Assembly: GCF_018119405.1 (NCBI RefSeq)
Contig: NZ_JAGPWC010000044.1
Coordinates: 1 to 40,113, forward strand
Length of the DNA stretch: 40,113 nucleotides
From: Massilia sp. ST3
Lineage (GTDB): Bacteria > Pseudomonadota > Gammaproteobacteria > Burkholderiales > Burkholderiaceae_D
Direction: 5' to 3'
Below the pieces are notes generated by a model. That model ran no database searches and was not told the origin of the DNA. It worked only from the letters and a program-made list of their open reading frames with translations. Of the stretch, positions 29,549 to 37,935 are shown piece by piece. Within the stretch, counting starts at the first letter, position 1, and each line of letters begins with the position of its first letter. A program made the position numbers and the translations under genes.

Positions 29549-31618
29549 ATGTCCAACGCACCAAAATTCGGCCTCAACGGGCCGCAAAGCGAAGCCGTGC
29601 TCTATCTCGACGGCCCCTGCCTGGTGCTGGCCGGCGCCGGCTCGGGCAAGACGCGCGTGATCACCCAGAAGATCGCCTACATGATCGAGGACCGCGGCTA
29701 CGATCCGCGCACCATCGCCGCCCTGACCTTCACCAACAAGGCCGCGCTCGAGATGCAGGAGCGCATCGCCAAGCTACTCAAGCAGCCCAAGCAGGCCAAG
29801 CAGTTGACGGTCTCGACCTTCCACTCGCTGGGCGTCAAGATCCTGCGCCAGGAAGCGGCCGGGGTCGGCCTGAAGGACAAGTTCTCGATCATGGACAGCG
29901 ACGACTGCTACACCATCGTCTCCGACCTGGCGCTGACCACCGACAAGCAGGAAATCCGCCGCATCCAGAACGCGATCTCGCTATGGAAGAACGGCCTGGT
30001 CGATCCCGAGGATGCGATCCGCCAGGCGCGCGACGAGGACGAGGCCATGGCCGGCCGCGTCTACCGCAGCTATGTGGCGACCCTGCAAGCCTACCAGGCG
30101 GTCGACTTCGACGACCTGATCCGCCTGCCGGTGGAGCTGTTCCGCAACAACGAACCGATCCGCGACCGCTGGCAGCGGCGCCTGCGCTACCTGCTGATGG
30201 ACGAATACCAGGACACCAACACCTGCCAGTACGAGCTGGTCAAGCTCTTGGTCACGGGCCTGGGCAAGAAGCCGATGTTCACCGCCGTCGGCGACGACGA
30301 CCAGGCGATCTACGCCTGGCGCGGCGCCTCAGTGGAAAACCTCAAGACCCTGCAGGTCGACTTCCCCGACCTGCGCGTCATCAAGCTGGAGCAGAACTAC
30401 CGCTCCACCACCCGCATCCTGCAGGCGGCCAATGCCGTCATCGGCAACAACCCCAAGCTGTTCGAGAAGTCGCTGTGGTCCGAGCACGGCCTGGGCGAGC
30501 CGATCGAGGTGCTGGGCATGCAGAACGACGACCAGGAAGCCGACCAGGTGGCGATCATGATCTCGGCCGACCACTTCCAGCGCAAGAACAAGTGGTCCGA
30601 CTACGCGATCCTGTACCGCGGCAACCACCAGGCGCGGGTGATCGAGCAGTCCCTGCGCAAGGAGCGCATCCCCTACACCATGTCGGGCGGGCAGAGCTTC
30701 TTCGACAAAGCGGAGATCAAGGACATCATCGCCTACCTGCGCCTGATCGCGAACCAGGACGACGACCCGGCCTTCATCCGCGCCGTCACCACACCGAAGC
30801 GCGGGGTCGGCATGGCCACCCTGGAGGTGCTGGGCGAATTCTCCAAGCAGTGGAACTGCTCGCTGTTCGAGGCCGCGCGCAAGGGCGGCATCGAAGCGAA
30901 ACTCGCCGAGCGCCAGCTGGCGCCGCTGCGCGACTTCTGCCGCTTCATGCTGGAGCTGGAAGACCGCGCCACCCGCCCCGGCCCCTCGGGCAGCGGCGAC
31001 AACGCGGCCGAGGTGCTCGACGACATGATGAAGGAGATGAACTACGAGCACTATTTGTACGAGAACTTCGACGACCGCGCGGCCCAGGCCAAGTGGCAGA
31101 ACGTGCTCGAGTTCACCAACTGGCTGAAGGAGCGCGGCCGCGGCGGGCGCGAGCGCGACGGCGAGGAAAAGAATCTGCTGGAGCTGACCCAGATGGTGGC
31201 CCTGATGTCGATGCTGGAAGGCCAGGACGAGGAACAGGATGCGGTGCGCATGTCGACCCTGCACGCGTCCAAGGGCCTGGAATACCCCCACGTCTACCTG
31301 GTCGGCTGCGAGGAGGGCATCCTGCCGCACAAGGGCGACCCGGACGACTCGGTCGAATCGATCGCGGCCCGTATCCAGGAGGAGCGGCGCCTGATGTACG
31401 TGGGCATCACGCGCGCCCAGCGCACCCTGCACGTCAGCTGGTGCAAGCGGCGCAAGCGCGCAGGCGAGCTGGTCAACTGCGATCCGTCGCGGTTTATCAA
31501 GGAAATGCAGCTCGACGTGGGCGATGCGCCGCCCAAGGAAACGGAAGTCCTGAGCCCGAAGGAACGCTTGGCGAACCTGAAAGCCTTGCTGGCAACCCCG
31601 AAACCGGTACCAGGGTAG
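29549..31618 (+). CDS. rep: ATP-dependent DNA helicase Rep
   Basis: This UvrD/Rep superfamily 1A 3'-5' helicase has 689 residues and helps the replisome past bound proteins. The Q motif and motif I, LNGPQSEAVLYLDGPCLVLAGAGSGKTR, are at the N-terminus. They are followed by TFTNKAALEMQERI (Ia), DEYQDTN (II), VGDDDQAIYAWRGA (III), LEQNYRSTTRIL (IV), STLHASKGLEYPHVYLVG (V) and RRLMYVGITRAQRTL (VI). Length and the motif I to Ia sequence fit Rep better than UvrD. Together with priA and the DnaA-box region, it makes three replication-related elements within 7 kb. Confidence 0.94.
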   Translation: MSNAPKFGLNGPQSEAVLYLDGPCLVLAGAGSGKTRVITQKIAYMIEDRGYDPRTIAALTFTNKAALEMQERIAKLLKQPKQAKQLTVSTFHSLGVKILRQEAAGVGLKDKFSIMDSDDCYTIVSDLALTTDKQEIRRIQNAISLWKNGLVDPEDAIRQARDEDEAMAGRVYRSYVATLQAYQAVDFDDLIRLPVELFRNNEPIRDRWQRRLRYLLMDEYQDTNTCQYELVKLLVTGLGKKPMFTAVGDDDQAIYAWRGASVENLKTLQVDFPDLRVIKLEQNYRSTTRILQAANAVIGNNPKLFEKSLWSEHGLGEPIEVLGMQNDDQEADQVAIMISADHFQRKNKWSDYAILYRGNHQARVIEQSLRKERIPYTMSGGQSFFDKAEIKDIIAYLRLIANQDDDPAFIRAVTTPKRGVGMATLEVLGEFSKQWNCSLFEAARKGGIEAKLAERQLAPLRDFCRFMLELEDRATRPGPSGSGDNAAEVLDDMMKEMNYEHYLYENFDDRAAQAKWQNVLEFTNWLKERGRGGRERDGEEKNLLELTQMVALMSMLEGQDEEQDAVRMSTLHASKGLEYPHVYLVGCEEGILPHKGDPDDSVESIAARIQEERRLMYVGITRAQRTLHVSWCKRRKRAGELVNCDPSRFIKEMQLDVGDAPPKETEVLSPKERLANLKALLATPKPVPG

Positions 31619-31685
31619 ATGGGCTAAAACGTTGCGCGCCAGCCTTGATAGCCAGGCAAAAGGCGCGCACGATTGAAATTCTTAT

Positions 31686-31714
31686 TTGACTTCAACTGTT
31701 GCGCGGGAAATACT
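31686..31714 (+). promoter_or_regulatory. Sigma-70-type promoter for the metalloprotease gene
   Basis: TTGACT (31686-31691) and AATACT (31709-31714) with an exact 17-bp spacer lie in an AT-rich gap, 58 bp before the ATG at 31772. The gene is preceded by rep but probably has this promoter of its own. Confidence 0.55.
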
Positions 31715-31771
31715 TTCCAATAGCGAATTTGCGTTAGTAATTTAACGCGTCAACAATTAAAGTGAAATACG

Positions 31772-33943
31772 ATGGCCACCGTTTCCGAAGTACTCAACAC
31801 CCCCCTGTCGGGGATGACCCATATCGATGCCCTGCTCGACAAAGGACCCGACTGGAATTACCTGACGAGCAGTACGAACGTCAATACCATTTACTACACC
31901 TTTTCCATCAGCTCGGGTAACGAAGAGGGCCGGAGCGGGCAGGAAGCCTTCTCGGCCGTCCAGCAGACGGCGGCGCGCGGCGCCTTCGGCTACCTGCAGC
32001 AGCTGACCGGCATTTCCTTCGTCGAAACCGGTTCCGGCACCAGCGCCCAGATCCACCTCGCCAACGTCAATCTCGAGGACTCCCGTACGACCGGTTTGTG
32101 CAGCTGGACCTCGCCCTACAGCTATACCGGCAGCACGCTGAGCTCCTACGACGCCGATGCCTGGGTCTATCTCGACAATGCCGAATGGCGGGCCCAGAAC
32201 CAGAACCTGGCGCCGGGCGGCGAGGGCTACGAGACCCTGCTGCACGAACTGGGCCATGCGCTCGGCCTCAAGCATCCCTTCGAAGCGGAACCGGAGAACG
32301 GCGCCGTGCTGTCCGCTTCCGAAGACAACACCAGCAACACGCTGCTGTCCTACGACTCGGCCGGCGGGCCGTACTCGGCGTACAGCCCCTACGACATCGC
32401 CGCCCTGAACTGGCTGTACGGCGGCGACGGCCTGCGCGGCGCGCTCGGCATCAACAGCATGAGCGGCGCCCGCTATCTGACTGGAACCAATCGCGCGGAC
32501 ACCCTGACGGGAACGCGTAACAACGACACCTTGCAGGGAAATGGAGGCAACGACATGATCAATGGCGGGGAAGGGACGGACACCGTGGTGTTCAGTGGAG
32601 TACGCAGCAACTACACGCTCGCGAACCAGGCCGACGGTTCGCTGCTGGCGACTAGCAGCGCCGAAGGCACGGACACGCTGCGTTCGGTGGAAGTGCTGAA
32701 GTTCGCCGACATGACGGTGCAGCGTTCCGACCTGGTCGACACGACCGCCCCGGGCGCCCCGGTGTTCCTCGTGACAGCCAACCAGTTCAACTATGCGCGC
32801 GGCAGCAAGCCCGAGATGCAGGGTTCCGCCGAAGCCGGGTCCACCGTCAAGATCTATGCCGGCGCCACCCAGATCGCATCGACGGTGGTCGATGCGAGCG
32901 GGATCTGGAAGGTCGAATCGAGCGTCGTGTTCCCGGATGGCCTGAACTACAGCGTCACCGCGACCGCCACCGATGCCGCCGGCAATGTCTCGGCCGCCAG
33001 CGCACCGGTGTCCTTCAATATCGACGCCACCCCGCCAACCAATCCGACCGGCAGCTTCACCCTGGCCGCCGGCAGCAACCAGCCGGCCTTCACCGGTACC
33101 GGCGAAGTCGGGACGGTCGTGCACCTGTACCGTGTCGCCGACACCATCCAGGAATTCGGCGCCGTCACCGTCGGCGCCGACGGCCGCTGGACCATCAATT
33201 CGGCGGCGCTGCCAAATGGCGCCTACCAGGTGGCCGTGGCGGCGACGGACAAGGCCGGCAACGCCGCCTCGGCCGCGGCCTACCTGCCGATGACCATCTC
33301 GAACGCCCTCAACCAGACCGGCACCGCGGGCAAGGATGTCTTCACCATGGGCGACGGCAGCAGCGCGGTGAGCGGCGGGGCCGGCATCGACGTCGCGGTG
33401 TTCAGCGGCTCGCGCGCCGGCTATACGGTCAGCAAGGCGGCCTGGGGCTCGCTCGTGAGCGACAAGAGCGTCGTCGGCGGCACCGACCGCCTGGTCGACG
33501 TCGAGCGCATCCAGTTCAGCGACGGCTGGAAAGCCATCGACGTGGACGGCATCGGCGGCCAGGTGTTCCGCCTGTACCAGGCCGTGTTCGGCCGTCCGGC
33601 GGATACCGGCGGCCAGGGCTTCTACATGTACCAGATGGAGCAGGGCATGCAGCTGGTGCAGGTCGCCGACGCCATGATGCGCGTCCCGGCGCCCGACGGC
33701 CAGATCGAGTTCGACAAGCTGTATGGCGTCAACCCGACCAACGAAGTGTTCATCACGAAGCTGTACAACAACGTCCTGGACCGCAATCCGGACGCCGGCG
33801 GTTACGCCTTCTGGCTGGACAAGATCGAGGACCTGGGCCGTGCGCGCGTCCTGATGGAATTCAGCGAAAGCCCGGAAAACAAGGGCAACGTGATCGACGT
33901 CATCGGCCAGGGTATCGACTACACGCCTTTCGGCAATACCTGA
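31772..33943 (+). CDS. RTX / M10 (serralysin-like) metalloprotease with Ig-like and DUF4214 regions
   Basis: This is a predicted secreted zinc protease of 723 residues. There is no Sec signal peptide, as expected for type I secretion. The zinc motif HELGHALGLKH is at 158-168 (ligands His158, His162, His168; catalytic Glu159). The Met-turn position reads TLLSYD, so Leu192 replaces the usual Met. A short RTX-type stretch (about 238-275) is followed by a VVFSG...GTDTLRSVE module. Two Ig-like domains cover about 323-510. A second copy of the VFSG...GTDRLVDVE module covers about 516-583, and a DUF4214 domain (RLYQAVFGRPADTGG, LYNNVLDRNPDAGGYAFW) closes the protein at 596-710. No type I secretion genes are in the window. 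Confidence 0.85.
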   Translation: MATVSEVLNTPLSGMTHIDALLDKGPDWNYLTSSTNVNTIYYTFSISSGNEEGRSGQEAFSAVQQTAARGAFGYLQQLTGISFVETGSGTSAQIHLANVNLEDSRTTGLCSWTSPYSYTGSTLSSYDADAWVYLDNAEWRAQNQNLAPGGEGYETLLHELGHALGLKHPFEAEPENGAVLSASEDNTSNTLLSYDSAGGPYSAYSPYDIAALNWLYGGDGLRGALGINSMSGARYLTGTNRADTLTGTRNNDTLQGNGGNDMINGGEGTDTVVFSGVRSNYTLANQADGSLLATSSAEGTDTLRSVEVLKFADMTVQRSDLVDTTAPGAPVFLVTANQFNYARGSKPEMQGSAEAGSTVKIYAGATQIASTVVDASGIWKVESSVVFPDGLNYSVTATATDAAGNVSAASAPVSFNIDATPPTNPTGSFTLAAGSNQPAFTGTGEVGTVVHLYRVADTIQEFGAVTVGADGRWTINSAALPNGAYQVAVAATDKAGNAASAAAYLPMTISNALNQTGTAGKDVFTMGDGSSAVSGGAGIDVAVFSGSRAGYTVSKAAWGSLVSDKSVVGGTDRLVDVERIQFSDGWKAIDVDGIGGQVFRLYQAVFGRPADTGGQGFYMYQMEQGMQLVQVADAMMRVPAPDGQIEFDKLYGVNPTNEVFITKLYNNVLDRNPDAGGYAFWLDKIEDLGRARVLMEFSESPENKGNVIDVIGQGIDYTPFGNT

Positions 33944-33948
33944 GCATC

Positions 33949-33978
33949 GGCCGCCTTGCGCGGCCTGCCGCCGCGGCA
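33949..33978 (+). terminator. Two small hairpins after the metalloprotease gene
   Basis: GGCCGC/GCGGCC (33949-33965, five-base loop) is followed at once by TGCCG/CGGCA (33966-33978, three-base loop), starting five bases past the stop. There is no T-run, so a terminator role is only suggested by position. Confidence 0.35.
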
Positions 33979-34014
33979 AGACTGGCATAATGCCGGTTTT
34001 GCCGCGGACGCCCC

Positions 34015-34218
34015 ATGGACCACGAAGACCGTTTCGTCGATATCGAAATCAAGCTCGCCCACCAGGAAGACCTGGTGGAGACGCTGAACCAGACCATCTA
34101 CCAGCAAAGCCGCCGCATCGACCAGCTCGAAGCCATGGTGGCCAAGCTCGCCGACCACGTCCGCACCCTGCAGGACGGCCGCCAGGCCCCGCTCAACGAG
34201 CGCCCACCCCACTACTGA
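34015..34218 (+). CDS. slyX: SlyX family protein
   Basis: This is a 67-residue coiled-coil protein of the SlyX family. The whole central part, ETLNQTIYQQSRRIDQLEAMVAKL, has heptad spacing of hydrophobic residues, and the C-terminus ends with the usual Pro-Pro-His-Tyr (ERPPHY). The molecular role of the family is unknown. The stop is four bases from the end of the convergent GMC oxidoreductase gene. Confidence 0.92.
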   Translation: MDHEDRFVDIEIKLAHQEDLVETLNQTIYQQSRRIDQLEAMVAKLADHVRTLQDGRQAPLNERPPHY

Positions 34219-34222
34219 CGCG

Positions 34223-35509
34223 CTAGCGCGCGGCCAGCCGGCTCCCCAGGCGCTTGCCCAGGGCCAGCAGGGTGAGCGTGGGCGGCAGGCCCCAGGGTTC
34301 CGGGATCACCGAGGCGTCGCATACATACAGCCCGCGCGTGGCCGTTTGCAAGTCCGCATCCACGCCCGCGCCGATGCGCACGCTGCCGCCCGGGTGGGCC
34401 GCGAAATGCCAGGTGCTGAACACCTGGCGCGCCCCCGCCTGGCGCAGGATGGCGCGCGCCATCTCCACGCCGCGGCGCAGCTTGTCCTTGTCGGCCGGCG
34501 CCAGGCGCTTGTCGGCCCAGCGCTGGCCGACCGCGCCGCCGATCTCGTCGCGGATCTTGACCATTACTGAAAGAGTACGCCGGTGCGCCAGCAGGCGGTC
34601 GAAGCGCCCCACCTGGGCCGCGAAAGCCTGGTACATGGGCCGCGGCAGGGTCAGGTCGGCCAGGGCGATGCCTTGTTCCGGCAAATGCAGGCCGGCCGCC
34701 ATCGGCACCTCGGCCCCGCCGTCCATGTCGTCCACGCTGCCCATCACCGCCACCACCGGATCGCTGAAGAAGGGCGCATGGCGCGGTCCGAGCCCCGAAC
34801 GGTGCAGGATGCGCGGGCTGCCGATGCCGCCGCCGGCCAGCACCACCAGCGGCGCCTTGACCTCCTGCTCCCGGCCGCCGAGCACGAACGCCACGCCGCG
34901 CGCCCGGCCTTCTTCCACCAGCACGCGCGTCACGCGGCTGCCGGGCGCCAGCACGGCGCCATGGCGCTGGGCGTCCTCGACGAAGTCGCGCGCCGTCCAC
35001 TTGGCGCCGAAGGGGCAGCCGTAGACGCAGCGCCAGCAGCCGCTGCGGCAGGCTTCCGGCCGGATCATCTTGTCCAGCTTGCGCCAGGCGAAGCCGGCCG
35101 CGCGCGCCGCCTCGGCGATGCGAGTGGCCATCGGGCCGACCAGGCTGTCGGGCAGGGGCGCCATCGGCAGCTCGGCGCGCAGGGCCGCGACGTAGGGATC
35201 CAGGTCGATGCCGCGGGCCGCGAACATGGCCGGCGGCGGCGGGGCCGCGGTGGCGAAGTTCACCGCCGTGCTGCCGCCCAGGGTGGCTCCGCCGACCAGC
35301 AGCGAGGCGTCGCGGTGCACGAAGGCGCCGCGGCCCGGCACTGCCGCCATCGCCGCCATCTGGGTGAGGGTGCCGGCCAGCGGCGCCGCGCCGCCCTGCT
35401 CGAGGATCAGGACGCGGCTGCCGGCGCGCGCCAGCTCGCGCGCCACGCTGGCGCCGCCCGGCCCGGTGCCGACCACGATGGCGTCGAAAGTGTGCGAATT
35501 GAAGTCCAT
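34223..35509 (-). CDS. GMC-type FAD-dependent oxidoreductase
   Basis: This is a flavoprotein of 428 residues related to glucose-methanol-choline oxidoreductases, shorter than the usual 500-600. The N-terminal FAD motif GTGPGGASVARELARAGSRV runs to LILEQGG. The Cys-rich segment CRSGCWRCVYGCPFGAK resembles that of long-chain alcohol and steroid dehydrogenases of this family. C-terminal motifs are FSTWHFAAHPGGSVRIG (candidate catalytic His) and LYVCDASVIPEPWGLPPTLTLLALGKRL. No signal peptide is visible. The substrate is unknown. It is divergent from the M3 peptidase gene across 212 bp that hold several inverted repeats. Confidence 0.85.
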   Translation of the reverse strand: MDFNSHTFDAIVVGTGPGGASVARELARAGSRVLILEQGGAAPLAGTLTQMAAMAAVPGRGAFVHRDASLLVGGATLGGSTAVNFATAAPPPPAMFAARGIDLDPYVAALRAELPMAPLPDSLVGPMATRIAEAARAAGFAWRKLDKMIRPEACRSGCWRCVYGCPFGAKWTARDFVEDAQRHGAVLAPGSRVTRVLVEEGRARGVAFVLGGREQEVKAPLVVLAGGGIGSPRILHRSGLGPRHAPFFSDPVVAVMGSVDDMDGGAEVPMAAGLHLPEQGIALADLTLPRPMYQAFAAQVGRFDRLLAHRRTLSVMVKIRDEIGGAVGQRWADKRLAPADKDKLRRGVEMARAILRQAGARQVFSTWHFAAHPGGSVRIGAGVDADLQTATRGLYVCDASVIPEPWGLPPTLTLLALGKRLGSRLAAR

Positions 35510-35550
35510 GGAAGCGAAAGAAATGCAGGCCGGCGGATGCTAACACGGAC

Positions 35551-35622
35551 TGTATTTGCGGCGTCCATACACGTCATTACGCCAGTAAATACAAGGCGTC
35601 CTTACAGGATGTATGCATACAT
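35551..35622. promoter_or_regulatory. Nested repeats in the GMC-M3 divergent region (possible operators)
   Basis: The perfect 14-bp palindrome ATGTATGCATACAT is at 35609-35622. Upstream, TGTATTT (35551-35557) is inverted as AAATACA (35587-35593), and GGCGT (35560-35564) is inverted as ACGCC (35579-35583) inside it. GGCGTCCATACA (35560) is repeated directly as GGCGTCCTTACA (35595). The cluster lies between two divergent starts in AT-rich sequence, as expected for a regulator-binding site. No regulator gene is adjacent. Confidence 0.5.
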
Positions 35623-35651
35623 TTTTTCTTGTGACGACCTGCATATAAGCC

Positions 35652-35660
35652 TGCTATGAT
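35652..35660 (+). promoter_or_regulatory. Extended -10 promoter for the first M3 peptidase
   Basis: TGCTATGAT is an extended -10 (TGn-TATGAT) 61 bp before the ATG at 35722. No good -35 is seen at the right distance. The palindrome at 35609-35622 lies about 30 bp upstream of it. Confidence 0.45.
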
Positions 35661-35721
35661 CTCCGCGCACAGCTGTCGAGCTTGCCCGGCAGCTCCTACC
35701 CTAGAGTCCGAGAAAGATCCC

Positions 35722-37851
35722 ATGAACCGTCCACAACAGCTCATCCTGGCGGCCAGCATCGCATTGGCGGTCGCCGCGCCGTCGGCCACCGCGGCAGCGG
35801 CCCTCGAAGCCTCCAACCCGTTCGCCAAACAAAGCAGCCTGCCGCTGAACTATCCGGCCTTCGACAAGATCAAGGACGAGCATTTCCTGCCGGCCTATGC
35901 CGCGGGCATGCGTGAACAGCTGCGTGAAGTGGACCTGATCGCCAACAGCAAGGCCGCACCGACGTTCGACAACACCATCGTCGCGATGGAACGCAGCGGC
36001 CAGCTGCTGGGCCGCGTATCGGCCGTGTTCTCGAACCTGCAGACCGCCAACACCAACGACCGCCTGGACGCGGTCGACCGCGAGATGTCGCCCAAGCTGG
36101 CGGCGCACAACGATGCGATCTACCTGAATCCGAAGCTGTTCCAGCGCGTGAAGACCCTGCACGACAAGCGCGACAGCCTCAAGCTGGACGCCGAATCGAA
36201 GCACCTGCTGGAGCGCGTGTACAAGGAATTCGTGCGCGCCGGCGCCAACCTGCCTGACGCCGACAAGCAGAAGCTCAAGGCATACAACGGCGAGATCGCC
36301 TCGCTGCAGTCGGAGTTCTCGCAGCGCGTGCTGAAGGAAGCGAACGCCTCGGCCCTGGTCGTGGACACCCGCGAGGAACTGGCCGGCATGTCGGAGGCCG
36401 AGATCGCCGCCGCCGCGACGGAAGCCGAAAAACGCGGCCAGAAGGGCAAGTTCGCGATCGCCATCGTGAACACCTCGAGCCAGCCGGCCCTGGCGACGCT
36501 CACCAACCGCGCCACCCGCGAGCGCCTGATGCAGGCGTCGCTGAACCGCGGCAGCCGCGGCGGCGAATTCGATGCGCGCGAGCTGGTGCTGCGCCTGGCC
36601 AAGCTGCGCGCCGAGCGCGCCGCGCTGCTGGGCTACCCGAACTACGCGGCTTATTCGCAGGAACTGGAAACCGCCAAGAACCCGGCCGCCGTCAACAAGC
36701 TGCTGGGCGAACTGGCCGGCCCGGCCGTCAACAACGCGAAGAAGGAAGCCGGCGAGATCCAGAAGGTGATCGACGCCGAGAAAGGCAACTTCCAGGTCGC
36801 TTCCTGGGACTGGCCGATCTACCAGGACAAGGTGCGCGCCGCGAAATACAACTTCGACGAGAACCAGCTGCGTCCCTATTTTGAACTGAACCGCGTGCTG
36901 GTCGACGGCGTGTTCTTTGCCGCCACCAAGGAATTCGGCATTACCTTCAAGGAACGCAAGGACCTGCCGGTCTACGATCCGGACGTGCGCGTGTTCGACG
37001 TGTTCGACCACGACGGCAAGCAGCTGGCGATCTTCCTGTTCGACCCCTACGCGCGCGCCAACAAGCAGGGCGGCGCCTGGATGAATGAATACGTGTCGCA
37101 GTCCTCGCTGCTGAAGCGCCGCCCGGTGGTGGGCAACCACCTGAACATCCCGAAGCCGCCCGCAGGCGAGCCGACCTTGCTGACCTACGACGAAGTGCGC
37201 ACCGCCTTCCACGAGTTCGGCCACGCGCTGCACGGCATGTTCTCGAACGTGAAGTACCCGCACTTCTCGGGCACCAGCGTGCCGCGCGATTTCGTCGAGT
37301 ATCCGTCCCAGGTCAATGAGATGTGGGCGATCTGGCCTGAAGTCCTGGCCAACTACGCCAAGCACCACAAGACCGGCGCGGCGATGCCGAAAGAACTGCT
37401 GGACAAGGTAGTCGCCTCGAAGAAGTTCAACCAGGGCTACATGACCACCGAATACCTGGCCGCTTCGCTGATCGACCAGCGCTGGCACCAGCTGGCCCCG
37501 AGCCAGATCCCGACGGACGTCCTGGCCTTCGAAGCCAAGGCGCTGAAGGATGCGGGCGTGGACTTCGCGCCGGTGCCGCCGCGCTACCGCACGACCTATT
37601 TCTCGCACTCGATGAACGGCGGCTACTCGGCCGGCTACTACGCCTACTTGTGGAGCGAAAAGCTGGACGCCGACACCGTCGAGTGGTTCAAGCAGAACGG
37701 CGGCCTGTCGCGCAAGAACGGCGACCACTTCCGCAAGACCCTGCTGTCGCGCGGCGGCACCGCAGACGCGATGGACCTGTTCCGCAACTTCCGCGGCCGC
37801 GATCCGATCATCGAGCCGCTGCTCGAGCGCCGTGGCCTGACCGGCAACTAA
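35722..37851 (+). CDS. Secreted M3 family peptidase (Dcp-like), first of two
   Basis: This zinc oligopeptidase of family M3 is close to peptidyl-dipeptidase Dcp, 709 residues from the ATG at 35722. The frame opens 22 codons earlier, but only this start places a signal peptide (MNRPQQLILAASIALAVAAPSATA) at the N-terminus. The zinc motif HEFGH is at 497-501, and the third ligand Glu526 is in FVEYPSQ, the exact family spacing. The substrate-binding Tyr/His motif is in YFSHSMNGGYSAGYYAYLW. It probably trims peptides in the periplasm. Dcp of E. coli is cytosolic or periplasmic depending on the report. It is followed after 84 bp by a paralogue in the same direction. Confidence 0.92.
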   Translation: MNRPQQLILAASIALAVAAPSATAAAALEASNPFAKQSSLPLNYPAFDKIKDEHFLPAYAAGMREQLREVDLIANSKAAPTFDNTIVAMERSGQLLGRVSAVFSNLQTANTNDRLDAVDREMSPKLAAHNDAIYLNPKLFQRVKTLHDKRDSLKLDAESKHLLERVYKEFVRAGANLPDADKQKLKAYNGEIASLQSEFSQRVLKEANASALVVDTREELAGMSEAEIAAAATEAEKRGQKGKFAIAIVNTSSQPALATLTNRATRERLMQASLNRGSRGGEFDARELVLRLAKLRAERAALLGYPNYAAYSQELETAKNPAAVNKLLGELAGPAVNNAKKEAGEIQKVIDAEKGNFQVASWDWPIYQDKVRAAKYNFDENQLRPYFELNRVLVDGVFFAATKEFGITFKERKDLPVYDPDVRVFDVFDHDGKQLAIFLFDPYARANKQGGAWMNEYVSQSSLLKRRPVVGNHLNIPKPPAGEPTLLTYDEVRTAFHEFGHALHGMFSNVKYPHFSGTSVPRDFVEYPSQVNEMWAIWPEVLANYAKHHKTGAAMPKELLDKVVASKKFNQGYMTTEYLAASLIDQRWHQLAPSQIPTDVLAFEAKALKDAGVDFAPVPPRYRTTYFSHSMNGGYSAGYYAYLWSEKLDADTVEWFKQNGGLSRKNGDHFRKTLLSRGGTADAMDLFRNFRGRDPIIEPLLERRGLTGN

Positions 37852-37870
37852 TCCCCCTGCGCCGCCTGTT

Positions 37871-37889
37871 CCGCCGCCACGAGCGGCGG
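37871..37889. repeat. Hairpin between the two M3 peptidase genes
   Basis: CCGCCGC and GCGGCGG form a 7-bp stem around a five-base loop, about 20 bp after the first peptidase stop. There is no T-run. It may partly end or stabilise a shared transcript. Confidence 0.4.
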
Positions 37890-37935
37890 CGCGGGCGGCG
37901 TGTTACTCCGCTGTACCCAAACACATAGAGACACC

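Noticed and set aside
35629..35660. TTGTGA (35629) as the -35 for TATGAT (35655) before the first M3 gene
   Set aside because: The spacer is 20 bp, too long. The extended -10 reading is preferred.
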